DNA of 46,742 nucleotides, taken from positions 1-46,742 of the forward strand of contig SIAF01000002.1 in assembly GCA_009691905.1 (NCBI GenBank), read 5' to 3'. Below the pieces are notes generated by a model. That model had not been told where the DNA came from. It did not search any database and saw only the letters and a program-made list of their open reading frames with translations. Source of the DNA: Planctomycetaceae bacterium (lineage in GTDB: Bacteria; Planctomycetota; Planctomycetia; Planctomycetales; Planctomycetaceae). Within the stretch, counting starts at the first letter, position 1; each line of letters begins with the position of its first letter. The translations under genes were made by a program, and so were the position numbers. Shown here piece by piece: positions 17,244-26,048 of the stretch.

Positions 17244-19058
17244 TTAATCCGACTTACTGTCGGCCCGTCCCAGAAACCAATCGGCATTCCCGAGACAGGC
17301 CGAGCGAATCAGCGCCAGCATCGCTCCATAGCCGAGGAAATTAAGCACGACCGCCAGCCAGGGCGCGTTGGCAAAGGTCGTCATTTCAGAGTATTCGTTG
17401 ACGGCAATGATCGACGCCGGACTGAGCAGCGCAAAGTACGTGAGCGGTGAATTGCCAGAGTATCGCATCAAGATCGCCAGCGGCAGCATGATGAAAATCA
17501 AGGGCAGCACGCACCAGCCCACGATCGCCCCCAATGCCGCAACGATGGCCCGTGCCTGAGACTTCATCGCCAGGCCGATCAGAAACGACAGCCAGGCCAC
17601 CAGCGGCAGATAGATTCCCACCGAAACTGCCGAACAGATCAGGTACAACGGCGGGTCAAACCGCCCGTAGCCGGAGTTCGAAGATCCCGAAAACGGCGCT
17701 TTCCAAAGGGTCTCGAACAGGAAGATCGAAAAGAAGGGGATCATCAGGACGATCATCAACCGCTGCACGCCCCGAAATTTCTGCAGCAGAATGTCGCGGC
17801 CCGTGAGGGGGGTGGTCGTCAGCACATCGAGCGTCTGGTGCGTCCGCTCACCCGAAATCAGGCAGGCAGCCTGAACCGAGATCATCAGCACCGCCACGAT
17901 CCACAACAGAAACAACATCAGCGAGACCCCTTCGAGCCGGCTGTCGGCGCCGAAGGTGGCGATCAAAATGCACACTGCCGCCAGGGGCGCTTCAATGGCG
18001 ATGAAGATGCGAAACAGATACCGCGCCCGGCCCAGCGAGCGTTTGGTCGTCTCGCGCCATGCCACGGGATGCTTCTCGGGCAGACTGGATTTGTCGCCGA
18101 TCAACACAATCCCCCGCGTGACCCGGTTCTGGTTGAGCTTCGCGAATACGCCGTCGAGCAGCTTGAAGAAGCCCAGAACCAGATTACGAGGCGGAACGAA
18201 CGCCCTGCGAACGACAAAGACCCGAGCGAGGACCAAAAACACGCAGGTGGAGAACAGGATCGGAACACTTCCCAGCAGGGTTTTCGAGAATCCTCCCGTT
18301 GCTGACTGCCCCCCAAAAAAATGAACCGGAGCAAAGAATGGAGACATCGACTGTACGCCCGATTCGATCAGGCCCATAGCGATCAATAGCCGGACAAGTG
18401 ACGAGTTGCTAAGAGCGATGGGCCCGTTAAATAGCAGCATCCAAACGACTACCGGACCAAGGAACAGCGCCGCCCCAAACAGGTACGTCCAGACGAACGC
18501 CCCCACGGTCGTGCGGAACCAGGCCGAACAGCAGACGGCCAACGCCCCCACCTGCAGGGCCGAAATCGCCAGCATCCACACCCCGCTCCACAGGGATTCG
18601 GTCGAAATTCCCCCCAGGGTGTACGCATAGGCCAGAAGCGGCAGCGAGAGCAGCAGGTAGCACAGCATGGGAATCAGCCGGCCCAGCAGCTTTTCGAAGA
18701 CGATCGTCCACGGCCCCAGCCGCGTCAGAAACAGCAGCATCAGGCTGTTGCGCTCTTTCTCCTGCGTCAGCACCCCGCTGGCCAATGCCGGCATGAACAG
18801 ATAGATCCCGGCGAACTGCAAGGCCATCAACACTTTGAACATGTCGCGACCGCGGCCCAGCGAGGCAAACGGGCTGACCGCCCCGACCCGCAGAATGTCG
18901 TGAAACATCAGATACGACGCAGTGAACAGCAGCACCGCATACAGCACGCGCATCACGTACGTTCGCCGTCGCGCCGCCTGCTCGATCAGTTCTTTGGCGA
19001 GCAGCGGCAGCCCCCATTTCGATGGGCTCAGGCGGGATGTGAATTTCGACACGCTCAC
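17244..19058 (-). CDS. ABC-2 type transporter permease
   Basis: 604 aa from the GTG at 19058, whose GTGA overlaps the ATPase stop; GAAGG lies about 8 bases upstream. A second GTG at 19052 is possible. The N-terminal LLAKELIEQAARRRTYVMRVLYAVLLF leads into helix 1, then GVLTQEKERNSLMLLFLTRLG-type E-rich segment typical of ABC-2 permeases. A second such segment (ISGERTHQTLDVLTTTPLTG) lies at about residue 405, so the protein contains two permease-like halves, about twelve helices in total. It is the last gene of the long operon and partner of the ATPase at 19055. The substrate is unknown. Confidence 0.9.
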   Translation of the reverse strand: MSVSKFTSRLSPSKWGLPLLAKELIEQAARRRTYVMRVLYAVLLFTASYLMFHDILRVGAVSPFASLGRGRDMFKVLMALQFAGIYLFMPALASGVLTQEKERNSLMLLFLTRLGPWTIVFEKLLGRLIPMLCYLLLSLPLLAYAYTLGGISTESLWSGVWMLAISALQVGALAVCCSAWFRTTVGAFVWTYLFGAALFLGPVVVWMLLFNGPIALSNSSLVRLLIAMGLIESGVQSMSPFFAPVHFFGGQSATGGFSKTLLGSVPILFSTCVFLVLARVFVVRRAFVPPRNLVLGFFKLLDGVFAKLNQNRVTRGIVLIGDKSSLPEKHPVAWRETTKRSLGRARYLFRIFIAIEAPLAAVCILIATFGADSRLEGVSLMLFLLWIVAVLMISVQAACLISGERTHQTLDVLTTTPLTGRDILLQKFRGVQRLMIVLMIPFFSIFLFETLWKAPFSGSSNSGYGRFDPPLYLICSAVSVGIYLPLVAWLSFLIGLAMKSQARAIVAALGAIVGWCVLPLIFIMLPLAILMRYSGNSPLTYFALLSPASIIAVNEYSEMTTFANAPWLAVVLNFLGYGAMLALIRSACLGNADWFLGRADSKSD

Positions 19059-19987
19059 GCCGTCTTGCCTTCGGTGAGCTTCATGAACGCGGTTTCCATA
19101 TCCATCGCTTCGGGCTGGAACATGCGAATGCGGGCTTCGCACGCGACCAGGTGACCGTGCAGGTCTTCGATCGAGAGTTGATCTTCATGGACGCGGATCG
19201 CCAGCCGGTCGGTTTGAATCTCGACCGATTCGACCCCCGGCACGGTGCGGATCTTCTCGGCGAGGGTTTCGGACATATCGACCACCTGCACGTGAACGAT
19301 TCTAAGCAGCCCCAGTTGCCCGTAAATCTCGTTCACCGAACCCTGGGCCACCATTTTGCCCGCTTCAATGATGCCGATCCGCGTACACAACTGGGCCAGC
19401 TCGTGCAGAATGTGGCTGGAAATGAGAATCGTCTTGCCCATTTCCTTGAGCGCCTTGAGCAACTCGCGCATTTCGATGCGTGCCCGCGGGTCCAGGCCGC
19501 TGGCCGGCTCGTCCAACAGCAACAGGTCGGGGTCGTGCAGCAAGACCCGGGCCAACGACAGCCGCTGCTTCATCCCGCGCGACAGCGCGTCGACCGGCGC
19601 ATCGAGCTTGTGCGACAGGTCGGTCAATTCGAGCACATCGCCGATGATCCCTTTGCGCTGGCCGCGCTCGATGCGGTAGGCGGCGGCAAAAAAATGCAGG
19701 TACTCTTCAACCGTCAGGTCTTCGTACACGCCGAAAAAGTCGGGGACGTAACCGATCTTTTCGCGGACCGCCTGTGGACGCCACAGGACGTCGATCCCAT
19801 TGACCCGCACCCGCCCCATGAAGTCGCGGAGCAGAGTCGCCAGCACCTTGATCGTCGACGACTTGCCCGCTCCGTTGGGGCCGATGAAGCCGAACACCTC
19901 CCCGCGCGGGATTTGCAGGTTGATCCCGCGCACCGCCACCAGCTTGCCGTAGCGGACCCACAGATTTTCAACGTCGACGACCAGCAT
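19055..19987 (-). CDS. ABC-2 exporter ATPase
   Basis: 310 aa. Walker A GPNGAGKSS is at 36-44, Q-loop region GYVPDFFGVYEDLTVEEY at 79-96, signature LSRGMKQR at 135-142, Walker B LLLLDEPASGLDP at 155-167 and H-loop LISSHILHEL. A C-terminal domain of about 100 residues (VHVQVVDMSETLAEKIRTVP onward) resembles the tail of GldA/NatA-type exporter ATPases. Its ATG directly abuts the stop of the auxiliary protein gene (TAAATG), and its stop overlaps the permease start. It is a close paralog of the ATPase at 13577-14563. Confidence 0.96.
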   Translation of the reverse strand: MLVVDVENLWVRYGKLVAVRGINLQIPRGEVFGFIGPNGAGKSSTIKVLATLLRDFMGRVRVNGIDVLWRPQAVREKIGYVPDFFGVYEDLTVEEYLHFFAAAYRIERGQRKGIIGDVLELTDLSHKLDAPVDALSRGMKQRLSLARVLLHDPDLLLLDEPASGLDPRARIEMRELLKALKEMGKTILISSHILHELAQLCTRIGIIEAGKMVAQGSVNEIYGQLGLLRIVHVQVVDMSETLAEKIRTVPGVESVEIQTDRLAIRVHEDQLSIEDLHGHLVACEARIRMFQPEAMDMETAFMKLTEGKTA

Positions 19988-22183
19988 TTACGGTTCTCCG
20001 GTGTACAACTTGCGATACACGACCAGTTCGTCGCCCCGCTCGACGATGACGATCAGCAACCATTGCCGCGAGTCAGAGGGGTCGATCAGCGCCAGGTCTT
20101 CGAAATCGCGGCCCCCCGTGGGCGAGATTTGCGACACGACCGAGAACAACCCGCCGGAAATCCAGGGCGAGCAGACGTCCTGCAAGAATGTCGTCGAGAC
20201 ATTCTGATTCATTCCGGGGTTATAGACGTTGCCGTAGTAGTTCGCTCCGTAGATCTGCTGTTCGTCCTTCTGTAGAAAATCCCCTCGACCGCCCAGGCAA
20301 CGAACCTGTGTGCCCCGGGCGGTGTATATGCTGGCCTCAGGGCCGAAGGCCGCTCGCACAGCCTGCTCGACTTTGGTGACGTCGGCTGCCGTCAGGACAT
20401 TTCCCTCCCACAGCTTCAGCGACGCCATCGATTGCCAGTCGAACGGTGTCGCTTCGTCAGCGGGCGCGAGCTGCATCAGCCGGTTGAGCTGCGGCGTCCA
20501 TTGCGGCAACTGCTGTTCGAGCGTGTATTGCGCGGGGACGCGCCCTCTGTAGACCGGCTCGCGAACCAGATCAAGCTGATTTTGCGTGCCGCGATTCATC
20601 GCCATCTGGTAGTTGTACCAGGTGCCGCGGCTGAACTGCTGATGGTTCATCGCCGTCAGCAGCCCCTGCCGGACATCGGTGACCACCTGACCCTGGGTGC
20701 CGCGAAAGAGCACCTGAAACTGATTGCGCCGGGCAATCGTGCCGCTCTCACCGATGTCGAGAAACGTCACGCTGCGGCGGTTGTCGGCACTGCCCATGTA
20801 CCAGTTCGAAAACAGCACCGTCAGCACGGCAAAGGCGATCGTCACCGCCGGGAACAAGACCCACGTCAGTCGCCGCCGCCTGATCGCCCCCAGAAAGAAG
20901 TAATCAACAGGACCGATGACCAGCACGTATAGAAGCAGCAAGAGGCCCACCAGCCCCAGGGGAACGACGCGCAGGTCGCGGGGCATCAATCGCGACAAGA
21001 GCTGGTCGCCGGTTTGCAGCGCCACGGGAGCCAGTTTCATCTTCTCGTGGCGGATCTGACTGTAATCGGCAGCTGCGATTTGCACCGGTTGGTTTGGAGC
21101 GACCACCACCCCCGGAACGGTCGGTGTCTGGACGCTCCATTGGCCGGTACCCAGAAACGTGGCGAATTGATCCTGCCGAAGTTTCCAGACGAACGCCAGC
21201 AGGCGGCGCCGGTCGGCGTGCGACGGGTCGTCCAATTGCGTCAGCCCGCTGCGAAGGATCGCAACCCGCCCCAGGCCCCAATGTCGCAGCAGCAGTTGAT
21301 CTGAATTAATCAGCAGCCCCTTGGAATCGAGCAGAAACGGCGCAGCCCCAGTCCCCTCCGCCAGTCGATCCAGAAACTGCAGGTGGGGCTTGCCCAGCCC
21401 CTGCCGCCCAGGAACGATACACAGGCTTCCGCCGGCGTCAACCCAGGCCAGCAGCGCTTCCAACTGCGCCTCCTTCAGGTCGGAAAACCCCTCGGAGATC
21501 AGCACGACCAGATCGAAGCCGCAGTATCCCAGGGGGTCGCCCGGCATGTCGCCGGGGCGGACGTGCGCCAGGTTGGTCGAAATCGTCATATCGGCCGTGT
21601 CGCTGTTATACGTCTCGAACCGAAGCTGCTTCAGGAAAAGCTGCTTGTCCTGGCTGAGGGTCGTTTGCCAGGGGTCGCACACCGCGACCACGAACCCCCG
21701 CTGCCCGACAGCGGGCAATCGCAGCGGATGCTCTTTGAGATCGATCGAAAGCCGGGTTCCCACAAACTTCAACCGCATCTCGGCCGAATTGTAAACGCTG
21801 CTGGTATCCAGCGGCGGCAGCATGGTGCGGACGAGCTGTTCGCCGGTGCCCAGCACCAGTTCGTCGGAAACGAAGCGTGCCAGAACCTCGTTCCCGTCGT
21901 GAACCGTCAACTCCAGCCGTCCTTCGAGCAGTGCCGTCGACTGTGACTTGAGCGACCAGATGATGGTGATCGGCGCGCCCGAGCGAACCGGCAGTGACGA
22001 CCGGGCGACTTCGGCCGACAGCACCGGCGCCTGGGCCGACAGCGATCGCCCCGTTGCCGGCAACAGCGCCAAAATCGCCCATGCCGCCGGCCACAGCCAG
22101 GGTCGTCGGCGCGTGCGCCGACCGATTTCGGCAGCCGCGACCGCCGACTGCTTTGCTGGGCAACAGGAAGCCGAAAGGAACAT
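19988..22183 (-). CDS. Exported auxiliary protein of ABC-2 exporter, GATase-like
   Basis: 731 aa from the ATG at 22183. The open frame extends 47 codons further up but overlaps the BatA-like gene there, and the ATG is followed by a plausible signal sequence (WLWPAAWAILALLPATGRSL). A GATase1-like stretch occurs around residue 210 (DLVVLISEGFSDLKEAQLEA, then AWVDAGGSLCIVPG), as in ABC auxiliary/GldG-type proteins. Two helices at about 405-460 (LGLVGLLLLLYVLVIGPVDY and VLFPAVTIAFAVLTVLF) are followed by a beta-rich C-terminal domain. The architecture parallels the protein at 14563-16545. No catalytic residues were recognised. Confidence 0.82.
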   Translation of the reverse strand: MFLSASCCPAKQSAVAAAEIGRRTRRRPWLWPAAWAILALLPATGRSLSAQAPVLSAEVARSSLPVRSGAPITIIWSLKSQSTALLEGRLELTVHDGNEVLARFVSDELVLGTGEQLVRTMLPPLDTSSVYNSAEMRLKFVGTRLSIDLKEHPLRLPAVGQRGFVVAVCDPWQTTLSQDKQLFLKQLRFETYNSDTADMTISTNLAHVRPGDMPGDPLGYCGFDLVVLISEGFSDLKEAQLEALLAWVDAGGSLCIVPGRQGLGKPHLQFLDRLAEGTGAAPFLLDSKGLLINSDQLLLRHWGLGRVAILRSGLTQLDDPSHADRRRLLAFVWKLRQDQFATFLGTGQWSVQTPTVPGVVVAPNQPVQIAAADYSQIRHEKMKLAPVALQTGDQLLSRLMPRDLRVVPLGLVGLLLLLYVLVIGPVDYFFLGAIRRRRLTWVLFPAVTIAFAVLTVLFSNWYMGSADNRRSVTFLDIGESGTIARRNQFQVLFRGTQGQVVTDVRQGLLTAMNHQQFSRGTWYNYQMAMNRGTQNQLDLVREPVYRGRVPAQYTLEQQLPQWTPQLNRLMQLAPADEATPFDWQSMASLKLWEGNVLTAADVTKVEQAVRAAFGPEASIYTARGTQVRCLGGRGDFLQKDEQQIYGANYYGNVYNPGMNQNVSTTFLQDVCSPWISGGLFSVVSQISPTGGRDFEDLALIDPSDSRQWLLIVIVERGDELVVYRKLYTGEP

Positions 22184-22247
22184 ACCCGCCACGTCTCTCT
22201 CTGAGGTATTCGTCCTGGACGAACGAATCAATTCTGCGGTTGAAAAC

Positions 22248-24125
22248 TCACGCGGGAAGGCCACCGGGGCGGCGCTGGAAGAACCACCATTCGGCCAGCA
22301 GCAGGACGAAACCCAGTACGGCAAAGAACGGCCACAGCGGGCGATCGCTTTTCAAAATCGTTTCGGAAGCCCCGACCGCGATTTCTTTGAACTGCAGGCG
22401 ATCGACACTCGCCAGCGACGACTCGGCCCCGGTCAACAGACTGACCCCGACGCTCGCCACTTCGCGCCCCCCCTCTTCGATACGGTACCGCCCGACCTGT
22501 GCGGCCGAGACCCCCGACAACAGCCCCTCGGCATTCGTTTTCGACACGACCGCTTCTCCATCGGGGGCCGTCACGCGATAGACGGTCTCGGATTTGAGCG
22601 TTCGAGGGGCCAGCAGTCCCGTCGATTGGCCGCGCGCCTCAGCCAGACCGGCCTGCGCCTGGGCGAGTTGAACCGCATTCGTGACGAGAATCGGAAAGCC
22701 GACGCGATAGGGCAGCGTCGATCGATCGGTGTGGAACAGAAAGAAATAGCTCGGGCGGCCGGACGCATCCTTTTTCAAAACCAGCGGGCCGGTGCGTCCC
22801 TGGGCGAGAATCTCGTAGCCCTGTTCTTCGTAGTCGCGGTCGCGGACGCCGGCGGCCGAGACGGGACGCTCGGCGATCTGCACGTCGGTCAGCAGCACGT
22901 GCTGCAGCAATGGGGCGCTGCGCTGCCAATCGACGACTTCGGCGATCTCGCTGTCGACTTTCACCAGCTTCGCCAGATCGTCCGGCAGCACGCCGACCGA
23001 AACCAACACCGCCGCATCGAGCGCCGCATCCGAAGGTCGGTCGCTGATGGCCAGGTCATAGCTTGAGGCCCCCCCCTTCCCGTCGTCCTGGGGATAAAGC
23101 GTGACGTCTTTTAATCCGCGCAGCGCATGCCGAAACGACGTCAAGTCGGGTGGACAATAAACCGTCAACGGCCGGCCGACCGGCAGATCGAGGTACACCG
23201 TGTTGTCGCTGGCCAGCGAATCGAACCCGTCGGGCTTGAGTCGCACTTCGAGAGACGACGGCCCTTCGCCGTCGACGTGAAACACGATTCGCTGCGACTG
23301 ACCCGGTTCGAGAGACAACACCTCGTCGTCGATCGGCTGGCCGTTTTTCAAAAGCTGCACGCCGGCCGTGGTCTGCGCTTCCTTACTGCCGTCGATGCGC
23401 ACAAACACGTCCCAGCGCTCGCCCGAGCGACGGGCGTTGATGGCCGTGATGCCGATGTTCTGCCCGGCCGGAGGCAGCTTCTGGTAGTTCAACTGAAACG
23501 GAAGTTCGAAATCGATGTCGGCCGGGACATTGCCGTCGGTGTACAAAACGACCGTCTCGACCGGCACGGTGCGGGCGAGGGCCTGCGTCATGCGCAGCGC
23601 ATCTTCGAGGCGGCTGGCGACGGGCGAGACTTCGATTTGCGCAAGCGCGTCGCGCAACACGCGCTTGTTGTCTGAAAAATCGGTGAGCCGCCGGGCCGTC
23701 GAAGAGACCGCAATCAGCGACAGCCGCTGGTCGGGCAGCAGGTTGTCGATCAGCTTCCGAATTTCTTCTTTGGCGGCCTCGAGGCGCGAGCGGCCGCCGG
23801 CCGTGTCGAGTGCCCCCATGCTGGCCGACGTGTCGATCAGAATCGGCAGGTACTGCGCCCGATCGGCGCCGCTGGGCCAGAAGGGCTGCATGGCGGCCAG
23901 CGCCAGGCAAATCAGCAGCAGCGCCTGCAGCAACAGCAGCAGGTTGCGTTTGAATCTCTGAAACGGGGCATTCACCCGCTGGTCGTTGAGCACGCTCCGC
24001 CACAGCGCCAGCGACGGGATGTCCATCCGCGGACGTTTGAGCTTGAGGAAATAGAAAATCACGAGCGGCACCAGCAGCAGAAACAGCCACGCGCCGCCGA
24101 GCGAAACAAAGCCGGGCCAACTCAT
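22248..24125 (-). CDS. BatA-like membrane protein with vWFA domain
   Basis: 625 aa from the ATG at 24125, which overlaps the DUF58 stop (ATGA). The N-terminus has the BatA pattern: a first helix (GGAWLFLLLVPLVIFYFLKL), the cytoplasmic link RPRMDIPSLALWR, and a second helix at about 60-80. A vWFA domain follows with the MIDAS motif DTSAS at 98-102, an internal VVLYTDGNVP and a long beta-rich region. A last helix (FFAVLGFVLLLAEWWFF) lies near residue 605, so most of the chain faces the periplasm. Proteins of this type work with MoxR AAA+ ATPases and DUF58 proteins encoded alongside; the exact process is not known. Confidence 0.9.
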   Translation of the reverse strand: MSWPGFVSLGGAWLFLLLVPLVIFYFLKLKRPRMDIPSLALWRSVLNDQRVNAPFQRFKRNLLLLLQALLLICLALAAMQPFWPSGADRAQYLPILIDTSASMGALDTAGGRSRLEAAKEEIRKLIDNLLPDQRLSLIAVSSTARRLTDFSDNKRVLRDALAQIEVSPVASRLEDALRMTQALARTVPVETVVLYTDGNVPADIDFELPFQLNYQKLPPAGQNIGITAINARRSGERWDVFVRIDGSKEAQTTAGVQLLKNGQPIDDEVLSLEPGQSQRIVFHVDGEGPSSLEVRLKPDGFDSLASDNTVYLDLPVGRPLTVYCPPDLTSFRHALRGLKDVTLYPQDDGKGGASSYDLAISDRPSDAALDAAVLVSVGVLPDDLAKLVKVDSEIAEVVDWQRSAPLLQHVLLTDVQIAERPVSAAGVRDRDYEEQGYEILAQGRTGPLVLKKDASGRPSYFFLFHTDRSTLPYRVGFPILVTNAVQLAQAQAGLAEARGQSTGLLAPRTLKSETVYRVTAPDGEAVVSKTNAEGLLSGVSAAQVGRYRIEEGGREVASVGVSLLTGAESSLASVDRLQFKEIAVGASETILKSDRPLWPFFAVLGFVLLLAEWWFFQRRPGGLPA

Positions 24126-25027
24126 TGGACCCACCCCTTTCGCTTGAGCAGGTCGAACAAGAACCAGTCCAGCGAGTCGCGCGACGAGATCGACAAAAAC
24201 CGCCCGCTGCGCTGCCGGCACAGAATGCCCAGCTCTTCTTCGAGAGCCAGTCGATGCTCGTGGTAAATTCCCAGCAGATCGCCGGCCGACGAAATATCGA
24301 GCGTCTGACCGTTTTCGCAATCGACGAACCGTAGGTCGCCCGCGATCTCGGGATTGAGTTCCGTCGGGCTGAGAATCTGCACTGCGAAAATCTCGAGCCC
24401 CGCACTGAACAGCCGATTGAGCGGTTTCTGGAAATCGCCGAACGTCAGAAAATCAGAGAGCAAAACGACGATTCCCCGGCCCCGGTGCCGGCGGAGAACC
24501 GCATCGACCGCCTCGTCGATCGGGAAGTCGCCCCCGGCGGGGATCCCCTCCAGAAATTCGAACAACCGCCGGCGGCTGACCCGACCCGTGCAGGGCGCCA
24601 TGCATGACGGTTCGGTCCCGACGTGGTTGCACGAGTAGGCACTGACCCGTTCGACTCCCATCAACGCCATCAGCCCGAACGCGGCAGCGAGTTGCCTCGC
24701 CTTCTCGAACTTGTCTTCGAACTGCATCGACGACGAGGCGTCGACCAGCAGCACGACGTGCATCTCTTCTTCGTGCCGATACAGCCTGATGAACGGCCTT
24801 TCGAGCCGCGCGAAAATATTCCAGTCGACGTATCGCATGTCGTCGCCCGGCGAATAGTCGCGATAGTCGACGAATTCGGTGCTGCTGCCCCCCTTGCCCG
24901 ACTGATGCTCGCCACGACTGCGATTGGTCAGCCGTCGCCGCGGGTTGAGGCGCATCTTTTCCAGCCGCGACAACGTGGCATTGTCGAGCAGCTTCGTAAA
25001 CTGTGCGGAGGCGGTAACAGTCTCCAT
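24122..25027 (-). CDS. DUF58 domain protein
   Basis: 301 aa, no membrane helix, so cytosolic or peripheral. The DUF58 hallmark STEFVDYRDYSPGDDMRYVD spans about 49-68, with RYVDWNIFAR following. A vWFA-like fold has the MIDAS DASSS at 96-100 and IVVLLSDFLTFGD at about 185. DUF58 proteins are almost always encoded directly after a MoxR ATPase, as here (4 bases apart), and are taken to be its binding or substrate partner. The stop overlaps the BatA-like gene start. Confidence 0.94.
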   Translation of the reverse strand: METVTASAQFTKLLDNATLSRLEKMRLNPRRRLTNRSRGEHQSGKGGSSTEFVDYRDYSPGDDMRYVDWNIFARLERPFIRLYRHEEEMHVVLLVDASSSMQFEDKFEKARQLAAAFGLMALMGVERVSAYSCNHVGTEPSCMAPCTGRVSRRRLFEFLEGIPAGGDFPIDEAVDAVLRRHRGRGIVVLLSDFLTFGDFQKPLNRLFSAGLEIFAVQILSPTELNPEIAGDLRFVDCENGQTLDISSAGDLLGIYHEHRLALEEELGILCRQRSGRFLSISSRDSLDWFLFDLLKRKGWVQ

Positions 25028-25031
25028 CCCA

Positions 25032-26048
25032 TCAACCTTCTTCTTTCAAGTGTTGCAGGCACTCCTGGACGAGGTCGCGAACGCGGATGTTCTCGGCCTG
25101 GCCGTCGTAGTTCAGCAGCACCCGGTGCTGCAAAACTTCTTCGGAGTAGTGCCGCAGGTCTTCGAACGCCACGTGGGCACGCCCCTCGGCCAAAGCCCGC
25201 ACGCGGGCGGCGCGAATCAGGGCCTGGGCCGCGCGGGGGCTGGCGCCCCAGCGCACATAGCGCTTGACCGTTTCGGTCGCGAACTCAGAGGTCGGATGCG
25301 TCGACAACACGAGCCGCACGGCAAAATCTCGCAGAGGGTCGGCGACGACCACCTTGTCGAGGACGGCCCGCAGTTCGAGAATGCGCGGCCCGCTCAGGAT
25401 CTTCTGCAGCTCGACCGCTTTCTTGAGAATCGTGCGGCTGACGACCTCGTTCATCTCGGCCCGCGACAGAAACGGCACTTCGACCTTGAACATGAAGCGA
25501 TCGAGCTGGGCCTCAGGCAGCGGGTACGTCCCTTCCTGTTCGATCGGATTTTGCGTGGCCAGCACGAAGAAGGGCTGGACGAGGTGATAGCTCGTGCCCC
25601 CCGTCGTGACTGATCCTTCCTGCATCGTCTCCAGCAGCGCCGATTGCGTCTTGGGAGAGGCGCGGTTGATTTCATCGGCCAGCAAAAGCTGCGTAAAAAT
25701 CGGGCCGCGGCGAAACTCGAAGCGATAGCGGCCGGTTTCGTCGGTGGTCATGATGTTGGTGCCGACGATGTCGGCGGGCATCAAATCGGGGGTGAACTGG
25801 ATGCGGCGGAACTCAAGGTCGAGCACGCGAGAGAGGGCCTTGACCAGCTCGGTCTTGCCCAGACCGGGCACCCCCTCCAGCAGCACGTTGCCGCCGCTGA
25901 AAATCGCGGTCAGCGTCGCTTCGACGACGCGCGACTGACCGACGATCACCTTGCCCACCGCTTCGCGGGCATTGGCGAATTCGTGTTTGAACTGCTGGGC
26001 CTCGGCCTCGAGCATGGCGGGATCGATGGAAATCGGAATGGTGTTCAT
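25032..26048 (-). CDS. MoxR-family AAA+ ATPase
   Basis: 338 aa. Walker A GVPGLGKTE is at 59-67, Walker B LLLADEINRAS at 121-131 and sensor 1 region VLATQNPIEQEGTYPLPEAQ at about 160-180; LDRFMFK follows. The C-terminal lid has AALIRAAR-like helices (RAAQALIRAARVRALAEGR). MoxR ATPases act as chaperones that activate vWFA-containing partners, three of which are encoded around it. The ATG overlaps the stop of the 1021-aa vWFA gene. Confidence 0.96.
   Translation of the reverse strand: MNTIPISIDPAMLEAEAQQFKHEFANAREAVGKVIVGQSRVVEATLTAIFSGGNVLLEGVPGLGKTELVKALSRVLDLEFRRIQFTPDLMPADIVGTNIMTTDETGRYRFEFRRGPIFTQLLLADEINRASPKTQSALLETMQEGSVTTGGTSYHLVQPFFVLATQNPIEQEGTYPLPEAQLDRFMFKVEVPFLSRAEMNEVVSRTILKKAVELQKILSGPRILELRAVLDKVVVADPLRDFAVRLVLSTHPTSEFATETVKRYVRWGASPRAAQALIRAARVRALAEGRAHVAFEDLRHYSEEVLQHRVLLNYDGQAENIRVRDLVQECLQHLKEEG

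Noticed and set aside
19151-20275. 374-codon plus-strand frame
   Set aside because: Antisense to the ABC ATPase with intact Walker motifs; low-complexity composition.
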